From Yaniella flava (GTDB taxonomy: Bacteria; Actinomycetota; Actinomycetes; Actinomycetales; Micrococcaceae): 63,793 bases of DNA. Where the stretch lies: positions 1 to 63,793 of the forward strand of contig NZ_BAAAMN010000022.1 in NCBI RefSeq assembly GCF_039529295.1, read 5' to 3'. A program made the translations under genes and the position numbers. The notes below the pieces were generated by a model. It did not search any database. It saw nothing but the letters and a program-made list of their open reading frames with translations, and was not told the origin of the DNA. This document shows positions 35,694 to 44,022 of this stretch, piece by piece. The number at the start of each line of letters is the position of its first letter. Positions within the stretch are counted from its first letter, which is position 1.

Positions 35694-36617
35694 TCAGAGT
35701 TCTGTGATCGTCAATTCGAAGGTGACGGCTACGGGGTTTTGTTCCGGGACGAGTGTCCCATGGTGGACTTCACCGTGCCGGTCCACCATCGAACAAGTGA
35801 GTAAGTTGGATTCTGCACCCAGTTGCGTATCTATTTCGCCAGCCAGATTGAAAACTTCAGTGGCGGGACCTTGGACTATCGTGATGATCCCGCTGCTTGG
35901 ATCTTTGTAATATCCCCCGATCAGGCTTCCTGTGCCTACTGCGACTGCAGCCTTAGCGAAACCGGCCTCGCGCGCAATTTCGATCGCTGCTTCGGTAATG
36001 TCTTCACCGGGCAAGACTCGAGCGACCACCGCAGAGATCGTTCCCTCACTGGTGGCCATTTGTCTCGTCGGTCCTAATGGATAAGGACGGAAGGTAGGCA
36101 TCAGAGTTTCGGGATCCTCAACACTTGCCCATTCAGCGTCGTATAACCCAACTACTTCTACGACCACTGCGGGAGAGCCGACTACCGTCTCAGGCCACAG
36201 GTGCCCGCCAAGAAGAACTTCTTGTTGGTCTCGCCAACGCAAATGTAAATGAGCAAAAGATTCGCCGTTTCGGAGACCGACAGTTGCGGTTCCATCAACC
36301 ATCGAAGCCTCCTCTACGATGCGTTCAGCGGAATACCACGCGACACGCTGGCCAATCCCCTCAGCGGGGATGCAGTAGTGAAGTGGGCTTAACGACCCAC
36401 TGAGGAAGCGTACTGACGAGGAAGTCGCGCCCAGCTCGGAAGTTACACGGGAGAGCTCATCAATGAGAAGTTCACCACTTCTCAATTGTCGAGTCACCGT
36501 GCGGGTACGGGTGGGGACTGGTTGTATGCGACTTTTTGAACGTGGACCAGGGTGAGGCAGCGCCCATGGCAACTTGCCGTATCTCAGATCATCCTTGCTG
36601 ACGTTTACGTTTACCAT
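35694..36617 (-). CDS. Tandem PPC (DUF296) domain protein
   Basis: This 307-aa protein appears to contain two PPC/DUF296-like modules. The first spans about residues 40-165, with HLHLRW at 123-128 and GGHL at 137-140. The second spans about 197-307, with GTGSLIGGYY at 228-237 and HHGTL at 285-289. The first keeps HxH plus GGH, the histidines usually binding metal in bacterial PPC proteins. The second has TCSM where HxH would be. No AT-hook is visible. It lies in an acyl-CoA catabolic operon, so an enzymatic or regulatory metabolic role is more likely than nucleoid binding. Function unknown. Confidence 0.7.
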   Translation of the reverse strand: MVNVNVSKDDLRYGKLPWALPHPGPRSKSRIQPVPTRTRTVTRQLRSGELLIDELSRVTSELGATSSSVRFLSGSLSPLHYCIPAEGIGQRVAWYSAERIVEEASMVDGTATVGLRNGESFAHLHLRWRDQQEVLLGGHLWPETVVGSPAVVVEVVGLYDAEWASVEDPETLMPTFRPYPLGPTRQMATSEGTISAVVARVLPGEDITEAAIEIAREAGFAKAAVAVGTGSLIGGYYKDPSSGIITIVQGPATEVFNLAGEIDTQLGAESNLLTCSMVDRHGEVHHGTLVPEQNPVAVTFELTITEL

Positions 36618-36625
36618 GTATCATC

Positions 36626-37408
36626 TCACCCAATCGCCGATCCGCCGCAGACCTTCAGAGTTTCCCCCGTGACAAAACCGGCTCGGGGAGATGCGAGGTA
36701 CGTGACGGCCGCAGCGATGTCGTCGGGTTCCCCCATTCGCTTGATAACTTGGTTATCCAGAGGATATTCAAAATTGTTCGTCTGTGCGGTCGCGACTGGA
36801 CCGGGAGCTACCGAGTTTACAGTGATGCCGAATGCTCCAACTTCCTTGGCCACCCATTTCGTGAAGGCGATGATCCCCCCTTTGGAGGCGGCATAAGCCG
36901 GACCGGATCGCTTTCCTTGCTCTCCTGAGGAGAGGGGGCCGCCCATGATCCCTGAAATTGAGCTGACATTAATGATGCGCCCGTATCCCTGATCACGCAT
37001 AAAAGGATAGATAGCTGCCTGTGTGAAGAGGTAGGTGCCTTTTAAATTCGTCGCGATATCGCGATCCCAGGTCTCGTTATCCATATCTTCGAGGTCAATT
37101 CGCGCGGCTGTTCCTGCGTTGTTTACAACCACGTCGAGCCGTCCAAAATGTTGGACAACTTCCTTAACACAGTCTCGGACTTGGTCCCGATCTCGAACAT
37201 CTACCGACCAGGCTGCAACGTCTCCATCAAATTGAGCGGCGATCTCGGTCGCATCGACGATGTCGATGATGGCGACTTTCGCCCCTCGATGGACCAAATC
37301 GCGAACGACGGCGAGCCCGATTCCCTGGGCCCCGCCAGTGACGAGGCATATCTGGCTGGTGAACTCCTCGGAAATTATAGTTCTTGTAGAAAAATTGTTA
37401 TGTGACAC
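36626..37408 (-). CDS. SDR family oxidoreductase (FabG-like)
   Basis: This 260-aa classical SDR has the cofactor motif TGGAQGIGLAV, an acidic residue after beta-2 (AIIDIVD) favouring NAD, NNAGTA, ISG with the catalytic Ser region, and YAASKGG supplying YxxxK. The C terminus ends TLKVCGGSAIG. It lies four bases after dctM and eight bases before the PPC gene, so it is part of the TRAP operon. It is likely the 3-hydroxyacyl-type dehydrogenase step. Confidence 0.92.
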   Translation of the reverse strand: MSHNNFSTRTIISEEFTSQICLVTGGAQGIGLAVVRDLVHRGAKVAIIDIVDATEIAAQFDGDVAAWSVDVRDRDQVRDCVKEVVQHFGRLDVVVNNAGTAARIDLEDMDNETWDRDIATNLKGTYLFTQAAIYPFMRDQGYGRIINVSSISGIMGGPLSSGEQGKRSGPAYAASKGGIIAFTKWVAKEVGAFGITVNSVAPGPVATAQTNNFEYPLDNQVIKRMGEPDDIAAAVTYLASPRAGFVTGETLKVCGGSAIG

Positions 37409-37412
37409 TGCG

Positions 37413-38891
37413 TCAAACTCCTAAGAGATTGGGGAGCCAGTTACTGAGTTGCGGGACAAAAGTGATAAGCATCAGTACTGCGATGCCTGCCCCGAGGAAC
37501 GGCCAGATGCCACGGATAGCGTTGGCGTAAGGGATTTCGGCGATACTGCTGGCTACCAGTAAATTAATTCCTACTGGCGGGGTGACTAGACCGAGTGCAA
37601 GGTTTACGGTCATCATTACACCGATGGTAGTGATGTCCATGCCAAGTTCCAGCAGAATCGGCACTACTATCGGGACTAACAGATAGTAGGCTGCGACAGC
37701 GTCGAGGAACATACCGGCAATAAGTAATACCAGGTTGACCAAGAGGATTAGTAGGATCGCGTTGTTAGTCAGCGACAGTAACGAGTCCGAAACGCGGCTC
37801 GCAACTCCGTTAATAGTGATCACGTAGGCGTAGAGTGAGGCGGCTGCCACGATGATCATAATGGTCGAAGCCTGAATGCCTGCAGTCGAGAATACCTTGA
37901 AAAAGTCTTTGAATTTTAAATCGCGTGTCAAAAATAAGCCGACAAGCAAGGCGTAGACCGATGCTACAACTGCTGATTCAGTTGGGGTGAAGACGCCCCC
38001 GTATATGCCGCCAAGGATGATCACTGGTACGAGTAGACCAGGGATGGCTCGCAGGAACGCTGTGCCGATCTCACTCCATGGTGCCCGTTTCGTGCGGGTC
38101 GAAACGTCAGCATCGGGCTCAGTGGTTTCCTCCAGTGTGATGATGCCGTCGGTCGCGCTCGCGGTTTCAAATGAAGTGTCCGAGCTGGGTGCAGCACCGC
38201 CTGCTGGTGTTCTGGTCGCAGACCGGGCCAGTCCGAGTCGTTTCGCTCCCTTGCGGAGATTTTGGTCGGTGTTTTCCAGTAGTTGCCCCATCTGGCGAGG
38301 CAGGTATCGTGCTACCAGGTAGAAGGCTAATCCCATTAGTAGCCCTGGCACAACGCCAGCCATGAACAGTCGGCCAATCGAGACTCGTTCATAGTCGCTA
38401 GCAACTACGGCGAACACAATGAATGCGATGCTCGGCGGTATCACGATGCCAATACCGCCAGCGCTAGCTAGCAACGACGTCGCGTGGGGTTTGGAATAGC
38501 CGTGCTTCACCAAAGCAGGGATGAGCACAGCCCCAAGTGCTGCGACGGTGGCAGGCCCAGAGCCTGAGATCGCAGCGAAGAGGAGAGCCGCAATAATAGC
38601 GGTAAGAGCCAACCCAGATTTGCGATGCCCCACACATTTGTCGGCAAGCTCAATCAACCGAGTAGAGATGCCACTGATTTCCATGATGACACCTGCGAGG
38701 ACAAAGAATGGAATGGCCAGCAGAGTTTCTGACGACATCGAAGAATACATCACACCTGCAGCCGGGTCGAGCGCGTTCATCCCACTGGTGTAAAGGATCG
38801 TGACGACAGCTGACAGGCCCATGGAGAACGCGATCGGGACCCCGAGGAAAACTAGTAGCAGGAAACTGCCAACGAGAATGAGTTCAATCAT
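37413..38891 (-). CDS. dctM: TRAP transporter large permease (DctM-like)
   Basis: This 492-aa polytopic protein starts MIELILVGSFLLLVFLGVPI. It shows the DctM signatures PFFVLAGVIMEISGIS, SGSGPATVAALGAVLIP and FTPTESAVVASVYAL. It is the ion-coupled translocation subunit of a tripartite transporter. The ATG overlaps the dctQ stop (ATGA). A ~65-residue polar Ser/Thr/Glu insert (about 205-272) lies between membrane segments, making it longer than the usual ~430 residues. A longer upstream frame is dctQ read out of frame. Confidence 0.93.
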   Translation of the reverse strand: MIELILVGSFLLLVFLGVPIAFSMGLSAVVTILYTSGMNALDPAAGVMYSSMSSETLLAIPFFVLAGVIMEISGISTRLIELADKCVGHRKSGLALTAIIAALLFAAISGSGPATVAALGAVLIPALVKHGYSKPHATSLLASAGGIGIVIPPSIAFIVFAVVASDYERVSIGRLFMAGVVPGLLMGLAFYLVARYLPRQMGQLLENTDQNLRKGAKRLGLARSATRTPAGGAAPSSDTSFETASATDGIITLEETTEPDADVSTRTKRAPWSEIGTAFLRAIPGLLVPVIILGGIYGGVFTPTESAVVASVYALLVGLFLTRDLKFKDFFKVFSTAGIQASTIMIIVAAASLYAYVITINGVASRVSDSLLSLTNNAILLILLVNLVLLIAGMFLDAVAAYYLLVPIVVPILLELGMDITTIGVMMTVNLALGLVTPPVGINLLVASSIAEIPYANAIRGIWPFLGAGIAVLMLITFVPQLSNWLPNLLGV

Positions 38892-39400
38892 GCTGTGGCC
38901 TTCTGGTCGGTTGCGTTGTTGTTTTCTGTTTGTGCTGTTCTTCGTCGAATTTGGATGTAGCTGACCTGTGCGGCTCTGATTGCGCCCAGAGCCGCTCCGA
39001 CTGGAAGCGCCATGGAGAAGATCCACTGTGGGATATCTAGAGCCGGAGTGAGGCGGCCTTGGGCTAGTTGGGCTGAAGTCATTTGCCAACCAAGCCATAA
39101 GACCAGCACAAAGAAGGCAACCGTACTTAACGCAATGAGAATGATCAGTCCGGTACGCATGGCGCCTTTAGCGATGGACGGCAGCAAATCGAAACCCGGG
39201 TGGGTTCCGAGCCGGATTCCCGCTGATGCCCCGACCATCGTAAGGAGAACAGCGAGATTAATTACTATCTCCGTTGTGAAGGATAATGAACCTTGGAACA
39301 CGTAACGACTTACTACATTGACGAAGTAGACGATAGTCATCGTCAGGAACGCTGTAACGACCGAAACGTTCTCGATACGGGTGATAATTTTGTCAAACAT
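38888..39400 (-). CDS. dctQ: TRAP transporter small permease (DctQ-like)
   Basis: This 170-aa protein has four predicted membrane helices (about 15-35, 50-68, 87-108 and 130-150), including RYVFQGSLSFTTEI, typical of DctQ. It forms the membrane complex with DctM, overlaps dctM by four bases and follows dctP by three. The polar C-terminal tail (RRTAQTENNNATDQ) is probably cytoplasmic. Confidence 0.9.
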   Translation of the reverse strand: MFDKIITRIENVSVVTAFLTMTIVYFVNVVSRYVFQGSLSFTTEIVINLAVLLTMVGASAGIRLGTHPGFDLLPSIAKGAMRTGLIILIALSTVAFFVLVLWLGWQMTSAQLAQGRLTPALDIPQWIFSMALPVGAALGAIRAAQVSYIQIRRRTAQTENNNATDQKATA

Positions 39401-39403
39401 TGT

Positions 39404-40408
39404 TTACTCCGGCTGAACGGCCTCATAGAGCTCTTCTGTCCAACCCTCCATATGCGAATCATGAACAGGTTCAATGGCCTCGCGGAAAGTCTCGACCTGG
39501 TCATCGCTAAGATCGGTAACTTCGAGTGCTTCATTCAGCTCGCTGAGGTGTTCATCTTCGATCTGGCGGTTCTGATGAACTTGGAATTCGTTCGCTTCAT
39601 TTGCAGCCTCTTGGACGATCTGCTGATCTTCTTCGCTTAATGAATCGTAGAGATCAGCATTCATACCGAGAATTAAAGGGTCATAAACATAATTCCAGTT
39701 TGTTAGGTGATTTTGCACCTCATGAAAACCCAGAGAAACGATGGGGTCATAAGGGTTCTCCTGAGCCTCAATGGTCCCGGTCTGCAAAGAGGTATAGACC
39801 TCGGACGCGTCCATTGTCGTGGCGTCGGCACCCAGTTCTTCGAAGATATCTAAGAAAAGACTCGAGCCTGGAACACGGACCACGAGATTATCTAAATCGT
39901 CGGGACTAGTCACCTCGGTGTTACTCGTGGTCAGCTGACGGAAACCGGACTCACCAAACCCCAGCATCTCTACACCCATCTCACGGCTGAGCTCCTTATA
40001 GGCATCTTCTGCACCAGCTTCGATGGCAGCATCGGCTTGCTCGTAGCTATCGTAAAGGAACGGGGCATTAATGGCGCTAAAGCGGGAATCCAGGCCATCA
40101 TAGATGATGGTCGAGTTATAGGAGAAAGCCTTGCCCCCATTCATCAGTTGCTCGACTCCAGCCGCTGGGTCTCCACCGGAAAGCTGCTCATTGGCATACA
40201 CAGTCACCTGCATACGACCGTCCGAGCGTTCCTCAAGAAGCTCTCCAAACCGTTCAGCTGCGGCATACCAGGTAGACGATTCTCCCGAAGTAACCGTGAA
40301 ATCCCACTGATAAGTTTCTTCTCCACTATTCGCTTCGCTGCCACCGCCACACGCAGTAAGCGCCAGTCCTGCCACGGCAACAGTGGCAAGAGTTTTGAGC
40401 TGGTTCAT
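39404..40408 (-). CDS. dctP: TRAP transporter solute-binding lipoprotein (DctP-like)
   Basis: This 334-aa lipoprotein starts MNQLKTLATVAVAGLALTAC with lipobox LTAC, so it should be anchored outside the membrane. The DctP fold is indicated by FGESGFRQLTTSN, VRVPGSSLFLDIFEELGA and YTSLQTGTIEAQENP. The conserved Arg in VVRVPGS suggests a carboxylate ligand. AAGGAGATACTC precedes the ATG; a longer upstream frame is unlikely. First gene of the TRAP/SDR/PPC operon. Confidence 0.94.
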   Translation of the reverse strand: MNQLKTLATVAVAGLALTACGGGSEANSGEETYQWDFTVTSGESSTWYAAAERFGELLEERSDGRMQVTVYANEQLSGGDPAAGVEQLMNGGKAFSYNSTIIYDGLDSRFSAINAPFLYDSYEQADAAIEAGAEDAYKELSREMGVEMLGFGESGFRQLTTSNTEVTSPDDLDNLVVRVPGSSLFLDIFEELGADATTMDASEVYTSLQTGTIEAQENPYDPIVSLGFHEVQNHLTNWNYVYDPLILGMNADLYDSLSEEDQQIVQEAANEANEFQVHQNRQIEDEHLSELNEALEVTDLSDDQVETFREAIEPVHDSHMEGWTEELYEAVQPE

Positions 40409-40470
40409 GAGTATCTCCTTAAAAGATGTGATGTAAAGCACGTCGAATATGAGAGTCAGATTACATGTCT

Positions 40471-40481
40471 TGGTATTACCA
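40471..40481. promoter_or_regulatory. Predicted FCD-GntR operator upstream of TRAP operon
   Basis: TGGTATTACCA is a perfect dyad matching TGGTNNNACCA, the FadR/FCD-GntR operator form. It lies 63 bases before the dctP start and may be bound by one of the two GntR proteins encoded 9-10 kb away in the same block. Prediction only. Confidence 0.55.
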
Positions 40482-40581
40482 GTCAATAGCGCGACGTACC
40501 TCCCTATCTGTCAGGGTGGAGTGAGACTAGCGGTTCTTAGCAAGTTCAGTTTGATAGGGCTTTGAGCAGAAAGTATTTACC

Positions 40582-41067
40582 TTGACTTCAACCTCTTTTC
40601 GTTCGCAGCAGACCACACCATCGGCCAACCCGGCTGGTCCGGTTCCGGGATTGGCCCCGGTATCAGATAATGGGACTATGACCAATGACAGTTCATCGGA
40701 GAAGCCTCGGCGTCGAGTGATTAGCCCGGCCCAGAAACTTGAGTATTTAGCCGGTTATGATCAGGCGATCCAGACCCAGCACGGTGGCGCGTATTTGCGT
40801 GAGCATGGGTTGTATTCTTCCCAGATTGCTGAGTGGCGCAAACTGCGTGATGCCGGTGTGTTAGAAGGCAAACAGCCTGGCCAGACGGTTGGTAAACCGA
40901 CCAAGGAACAGGCCGAGATTGCCAGGTTGAAACGCCAACTCCAAGAACGCGACAGGGATCTAGAAACCACCCAGACGGCTTTGGATATTATGGGAAAAGC
41001 GCACGCGCTCTTGGAACAGATCTCCAAGAGCGCGGACTCCCAAGATACCAAGCGCAACAACCGCTAA
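40582..41067 (+). CDS. IS3-family transposase OrfA
   Basis: A ~161-aa protein with an HTH region (SPAQKLEYLAGYDQAI; LYSSQIAEWRKLRDAG) and a leucine-zipper-like coiled coil (EIARLKRQLQERDRDLETTQ), as in IS3-family OrfA proteins that bind element ends. TTG start at 40582; an ATG at 40678 is also possible. OrfB follows in the -1 frame, consistent with the programmed frameshifting used by IS3 elements. Confidence 0.85.
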   Translation: MTSTSFRSQQTTPSANPAGPVPGLAPVSDNGTMTNDSSSEKPRRRVISPAQKLEYLAGYDQAIQTQHGGAYLREHGLYSSQIAEWRKLRDAGVLEGKQPGQTVGKPTKEQAEIARLKRQLQERDRDLETTQTALDIMGKAHALLEQISKSADSQDTKRNNR

Positions 41068-41903
41068 AAGACGCCTACACGCTGCTGGTGGATGCCGATG
41101 TGCCCACCCGGCAGGCAGCTGAGCTGACTGGCGTCAGCAGGGCCAGCATGCACCGAGCCGCCCAACCAGAACCGGTTGGCAGTGGCTTCCCGGCCTCGCC
41201 TGCCGAGCCGGCTAACAAGCTCAGCAACGCTGAACGCGATGAGGTTTTGGCGGTCTTGCATAGTGACCGATTCGTCGATTAAGCACCGCAACAGATCTAT
41301 GCCACGCTGTTATCCGAAGGCATCTATCTGTGTTCGGTGGCGACAATGTATCGAATCTTGCACGACCACCGGCAGGTTCACGAGCGGCGCCGCCAAGCCC
41401 GTCATCCGGCCCGGAAGGTGCCCGAACTGGTGGCCTATGAACCTGGCGAGGTCTTTACGTGGGACATCACGAAATTAGCCGGCCCGACCAAGGGCGTCTA
41501 CTACGATGCCTATGTAATGTTGGATATTTTCTCGCGCTTTATTGTCGGCTGCCAAGTCCACGCCCGCGAAACCGCTGGACTAGCTGAAGGCTTCATACAA
41601 ACGGTGTTTGGTACCTATGGGATCCCCAAGGTCGTCCACGCTGATCGAGGCACCTCGATGACCTCCAAACCTGTGGCCGTGTTGTTATCGGACTTAGAGG
41701 TGGTCAAGTCGCATTCTCGACCGAAGGTTTCTAACGATAACCCCTACTCAGAATCGAATTTCAAAACCTTGAAGTACCTGTCAGAATTCCCTGAACGCTT
41801 CGCAACCACCCAACTACCCAAGACCCCGCAGCTACCCAATTCGGCCTGGATCAACAAACCAGCCCAACACCAGGAACACCATGACCAGAAATTAGCCGCG
41901 TAA
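41064..41903 (+). pseudogene. IS3-family transposase OrfB, inactivated
   Basis: The frame starts LKDAYTLLVDADVPTRQ but is cut by an in-frame TAA at 41280-41282. It resumes in the same frame as APQQIYATLLSEGIYLCSV and runs to 41903. The DDE residues remain (WDITK, HADRGTSM, NPYSESNFKTLKY). The C terminus after LSEFPERFATTQ diverges into low-similarity sequence, suggesting a further frameshift or truncation. The IS is therefore probably immobile unless helped in trans. Confidence 0.82.
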
Positions 41904-41923
41904 TGACACGCTGGTCTCACCCA

Positions 41924-42285
41924 GCTTGAAAATTACCGACCTTGTTCTTATTGAGCGCCTTGCTCATGTCATACCTCACGGATCGTGAGCGCGAAACGCT
42001 CGTGTGAAATTATGGATAAGCACTTCAAATGGCTCCTGGCCAAACCCTGGGTGGTGTGCGTGAAACCCAACTTTTTCACGGCCACCAAGAAGCCTCGTCA
42101 GAGTGTAAGTGTCCTCGCCGTCTACCAGGATGGCGGGGTGGTCGGCAGGTTCTCGGGCATGGCTGTGTGTCACAGTTATTGCTGATTCGGGGGTGTTGCC
42201 AGCTGAGATCCGGTCGCGGCTGATCTCGGCTTGTTAGGCACGACGCCAACAACGCCTTTCAATGGTGCTGCGAGCGGAAGCGGTG
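41924..42285. other. Spacer between IS element and murJ
   Basis: A 362-base stretch with small overlapping frames on both strands (for example 41985-42185 plus), none with a recognisable domain or good ribosome site. It probably contains the junction of the catabolic block with the core murJ locus. No terminator with a clear U tract was found. Confidence 0.35.
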
Positions 42286-44022
42286 CTACGAAGTCTTGGT
42301 CTTGCGCCGTAGTCGGTTGGTGATGGGCTGCAGAAATTGGTTGAGTTCGGTGACGTCGAAGAGGCGACAGGTGACGAGATAGACGATGACCATCACGGTT
42401 CCGACGATCCCGCAGGCTAGTACTGCGTTGGGGATCGAGGTCATGGCGAAGCCACCGGTGTAGCCGCCCATGGGGTAGAGGAGTGCGACGCCGAAGATGC
42501 CGGCCACCACGCCGGCCCAGCCGGTACGAACATAGGTGCCTAGCACGGCCTTGGTGCCGTAGTCGCCGAAGAATCGTTTCGCAAGGATGTGGGTGACGAG
42601 CAGTTGCACCACGTGGACGCCGGTAAAGATCAGGGCGATGAGGTGTGCGATAGATTCGATGGGCACTAGTGGCGCCAGTGCGTAGGACAGGCTCAGGGAA
42701 GTCAGCGCTGCCCCAACTTGGACGAGCATCGGGATGGTTGCGTTTTCGGCCGCGTAGAAGACCCGCAACAGGTAGAAGTGTGCTGATCGAAACGGCATCC
42801 CCAACGCCAGCAAGAGCAGGATTTGGGCGATGGCGTGTGCCGAAATGATGGCGGTCTCGGATGAGCTGGCAAACAGGCGGCCAATGGGTGGCGCGAGCAC
42901 AATGATGCCGGCGACCGAAATCATCAACGGCACCGCGAAGGTGCGCAGCCCGGATCCGGTCGTCCGGCGTGCGGCGTCCATGTTGTCGTCCTGCATTGAC
43001 CGCGCCAGATGATTGAACAGCACCGTGGAAATGGACAGCACAAACACCGAGTGGGGGAGCACGGTGATCAACTGGCCAATGTTTAAGGCCTGCAAACCGG
43101 GCACGGCGGCCTGCTCGGCTGCGGTGGGCAGATCGCTTCGGGCTTCGGTCGCGCCGGTGACCAGGCGGTTGATCATGAGGTTGGAGATGTTGCCAACCAT
43201 CATCGTGACGATGGTGAACCCGGCGAGCCGCCCCGTGTGGCGCAGGCCCATACCCTTCCACCCGAACTTCAGTTTCAGCCCGAGCCCGAGACGTTTCAGT
43301 GGCCAGAAGAGGACCACGGCCTGGATGATGATGCCCAGGGTGTGTCCCCCGGCCAGGATGATGGTGTGGGTCGTGCTCCATTCGGCGAGCTGCTGATCTC
43401 CCGGGATCGCAACGTAAGCGCCAAAGGTTACAATGTAGAAGAGGATGAACCCGATGGCGACGACATTATTGGCCACCGGCGCCCACATATAGGCACCGAA
43501 TCGGCCGTGGGCGTTGAGCACCTGGCCGATGACGGCGTACATCCCATAGAAGAAGATCTGCGGTAGCGTCCAGAAGGCGAATGCGGTACCCAGCGCGAGC
43601 TTGGGCTCCGACCAGCCCATGGTCAACGCCTCAATGATGGGTGCCGCCAATAGTGTCAACGCGATCGTGAAGGCGCCGATAATCAGCGCGGCCAACGTGA
43701 TGAGCCGCGAGGTGTAGTCGGCGCCCCGGTCAGCCTTTTTGGCCTGCTTGATGATCTGTGGCACCAACACCACGTTGAAGACCCCGCCGGCCAGCAACAT
43801 GTAGATGACATTGGGGATGGTGTTGGCCGATTCGAACACGTCGCCGACCAGTGCGGTAGAACCAATCGCGATGGCCAACAGGGAGGTCCGGACGAATCCC
43901 AGCACACGCGAGACGATGGTCCCCGAGGCCATGATGGCCGATGCTCGGGTGGCCGCTGAGCGCGACCGCGAGGCATCCTGCGGGTCTGGGTTGGCTTGTT
44001 CGGCCTGTGGGGTGTCGGTCAT
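42286..44022 (-). CDS. murJ: Lipid II flippase MurJ (MviN)
   Basis: This 578-aa polytopic protein flips lipid II for peptidoglycan synthesis. After a polar N terminus, MASGTIVSRVLGFVRTSLLA begins the first membrane segment, followed by SANTIPNVIYMLLAGGVFN and about 14 hydrophobic helices. It is the plain transporter form: the pseudokinase and extracytoplasmic domains fused to it in mycobacteria are absent and a similar protein is encoded ~15 kb away at 25210-26886. The ATG overlaps the NUDIX stop by four bases. Confidence 0.95.
   Translation of the reverse strand: MTDTPQAEQANPDPQDASRSRSAATRASAIMASGTIVSRVLGFVRTSLLAIAIGSTALVGDVFESANTIPNVIYMLLAGGVFNVVLVPQIIKQAKKADRGADYTSRLITLAALIIGAFTIALTLLAAPIIEALTMGWSEPKLALGTAFAFWTLPQIFFYGMYAVIGQVLNAHGRFGAYMWAPVANNVVAIGFILFYIVTFGAYVAIPGDQQLAEWSTTHTIILAGGHTLGIIIQAVVLFWPLKRLGLGLKLKFGWKGMGLRHTGRLAGFTIVTMMVGNISNLMINRLVTGATEARSDLPTAAEQAAVPGLQALNIGQLITVLPHSVFVLSISTVLFNHLARSMQDDNMDAARRTTGSGLRTFAVPLMISVAGIIVLAPPIGRLFASSSETAIISAHAIAQILLLLALGMPFRSAHFYLLRVFYAAENATIPMLVQVGAALTSLSLSYALAPLVPIESIAHLIALIFTGVHVVQLLVTHILAKRFFGDYGTKAVLGTYVRTGWAGVVAGIFGVALLYPMGGYTGGFAMTSIPNAVLACGIVGTVMVIVYLVTCRLFDVTELNQFLQPITNRLRRKTKTS

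Larger units (their letters stand above)
27056..41923. other. Accessory catabolic region between pseudokinase gene and murJ
   Basis: About 15 kb of transport, CoA-dependent catabolism and regulator genes plus a decayed IS3-like element lie between genes usually adjacent near the origin of actinobacteria. Flanking core genes (trxA, trxB, pseudokinase; murJ, NUDIX, pcnA) are in their usual order and orientation. I infer insertion or local expansion. No integrase or attachment repeats were seen, and the outer borders are only approximate. Confidence 0.5.
40517..41923 (+). mobile_element. IS3-like insertion sequence, decayed
   Basis: About 1.4 kb carrying OrfA and a frame-broken OrfB with a DDE integrase core. 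Imperfect terminal inverted repeats are visible: the left reads GTGAGACTAGCGGTTC from 40521, and the right, inward on the other strand, reads GTGAGACCAGCGTGTC (41905-41920), 13 of 16 matching, each preceded by TGG or TGGA. I could not see a clear target-site duplication. It lies near the right border of the catabolic block. Confidence 0.75.

Noticed and set aside
41976..42185. Overlapping small frames on both strands between the IS and murJ
   Set aside because: No recognisable domain, weak starts and mutual overlap; probably non-coding junction DNA.
42176..43381. 401-codon minus-strand frame overlapping murJ
   Set aside because: It is an out-of-frame shadow with very high His/Arg/Pro content, whereas MurJ in the other frame is a clear family match.
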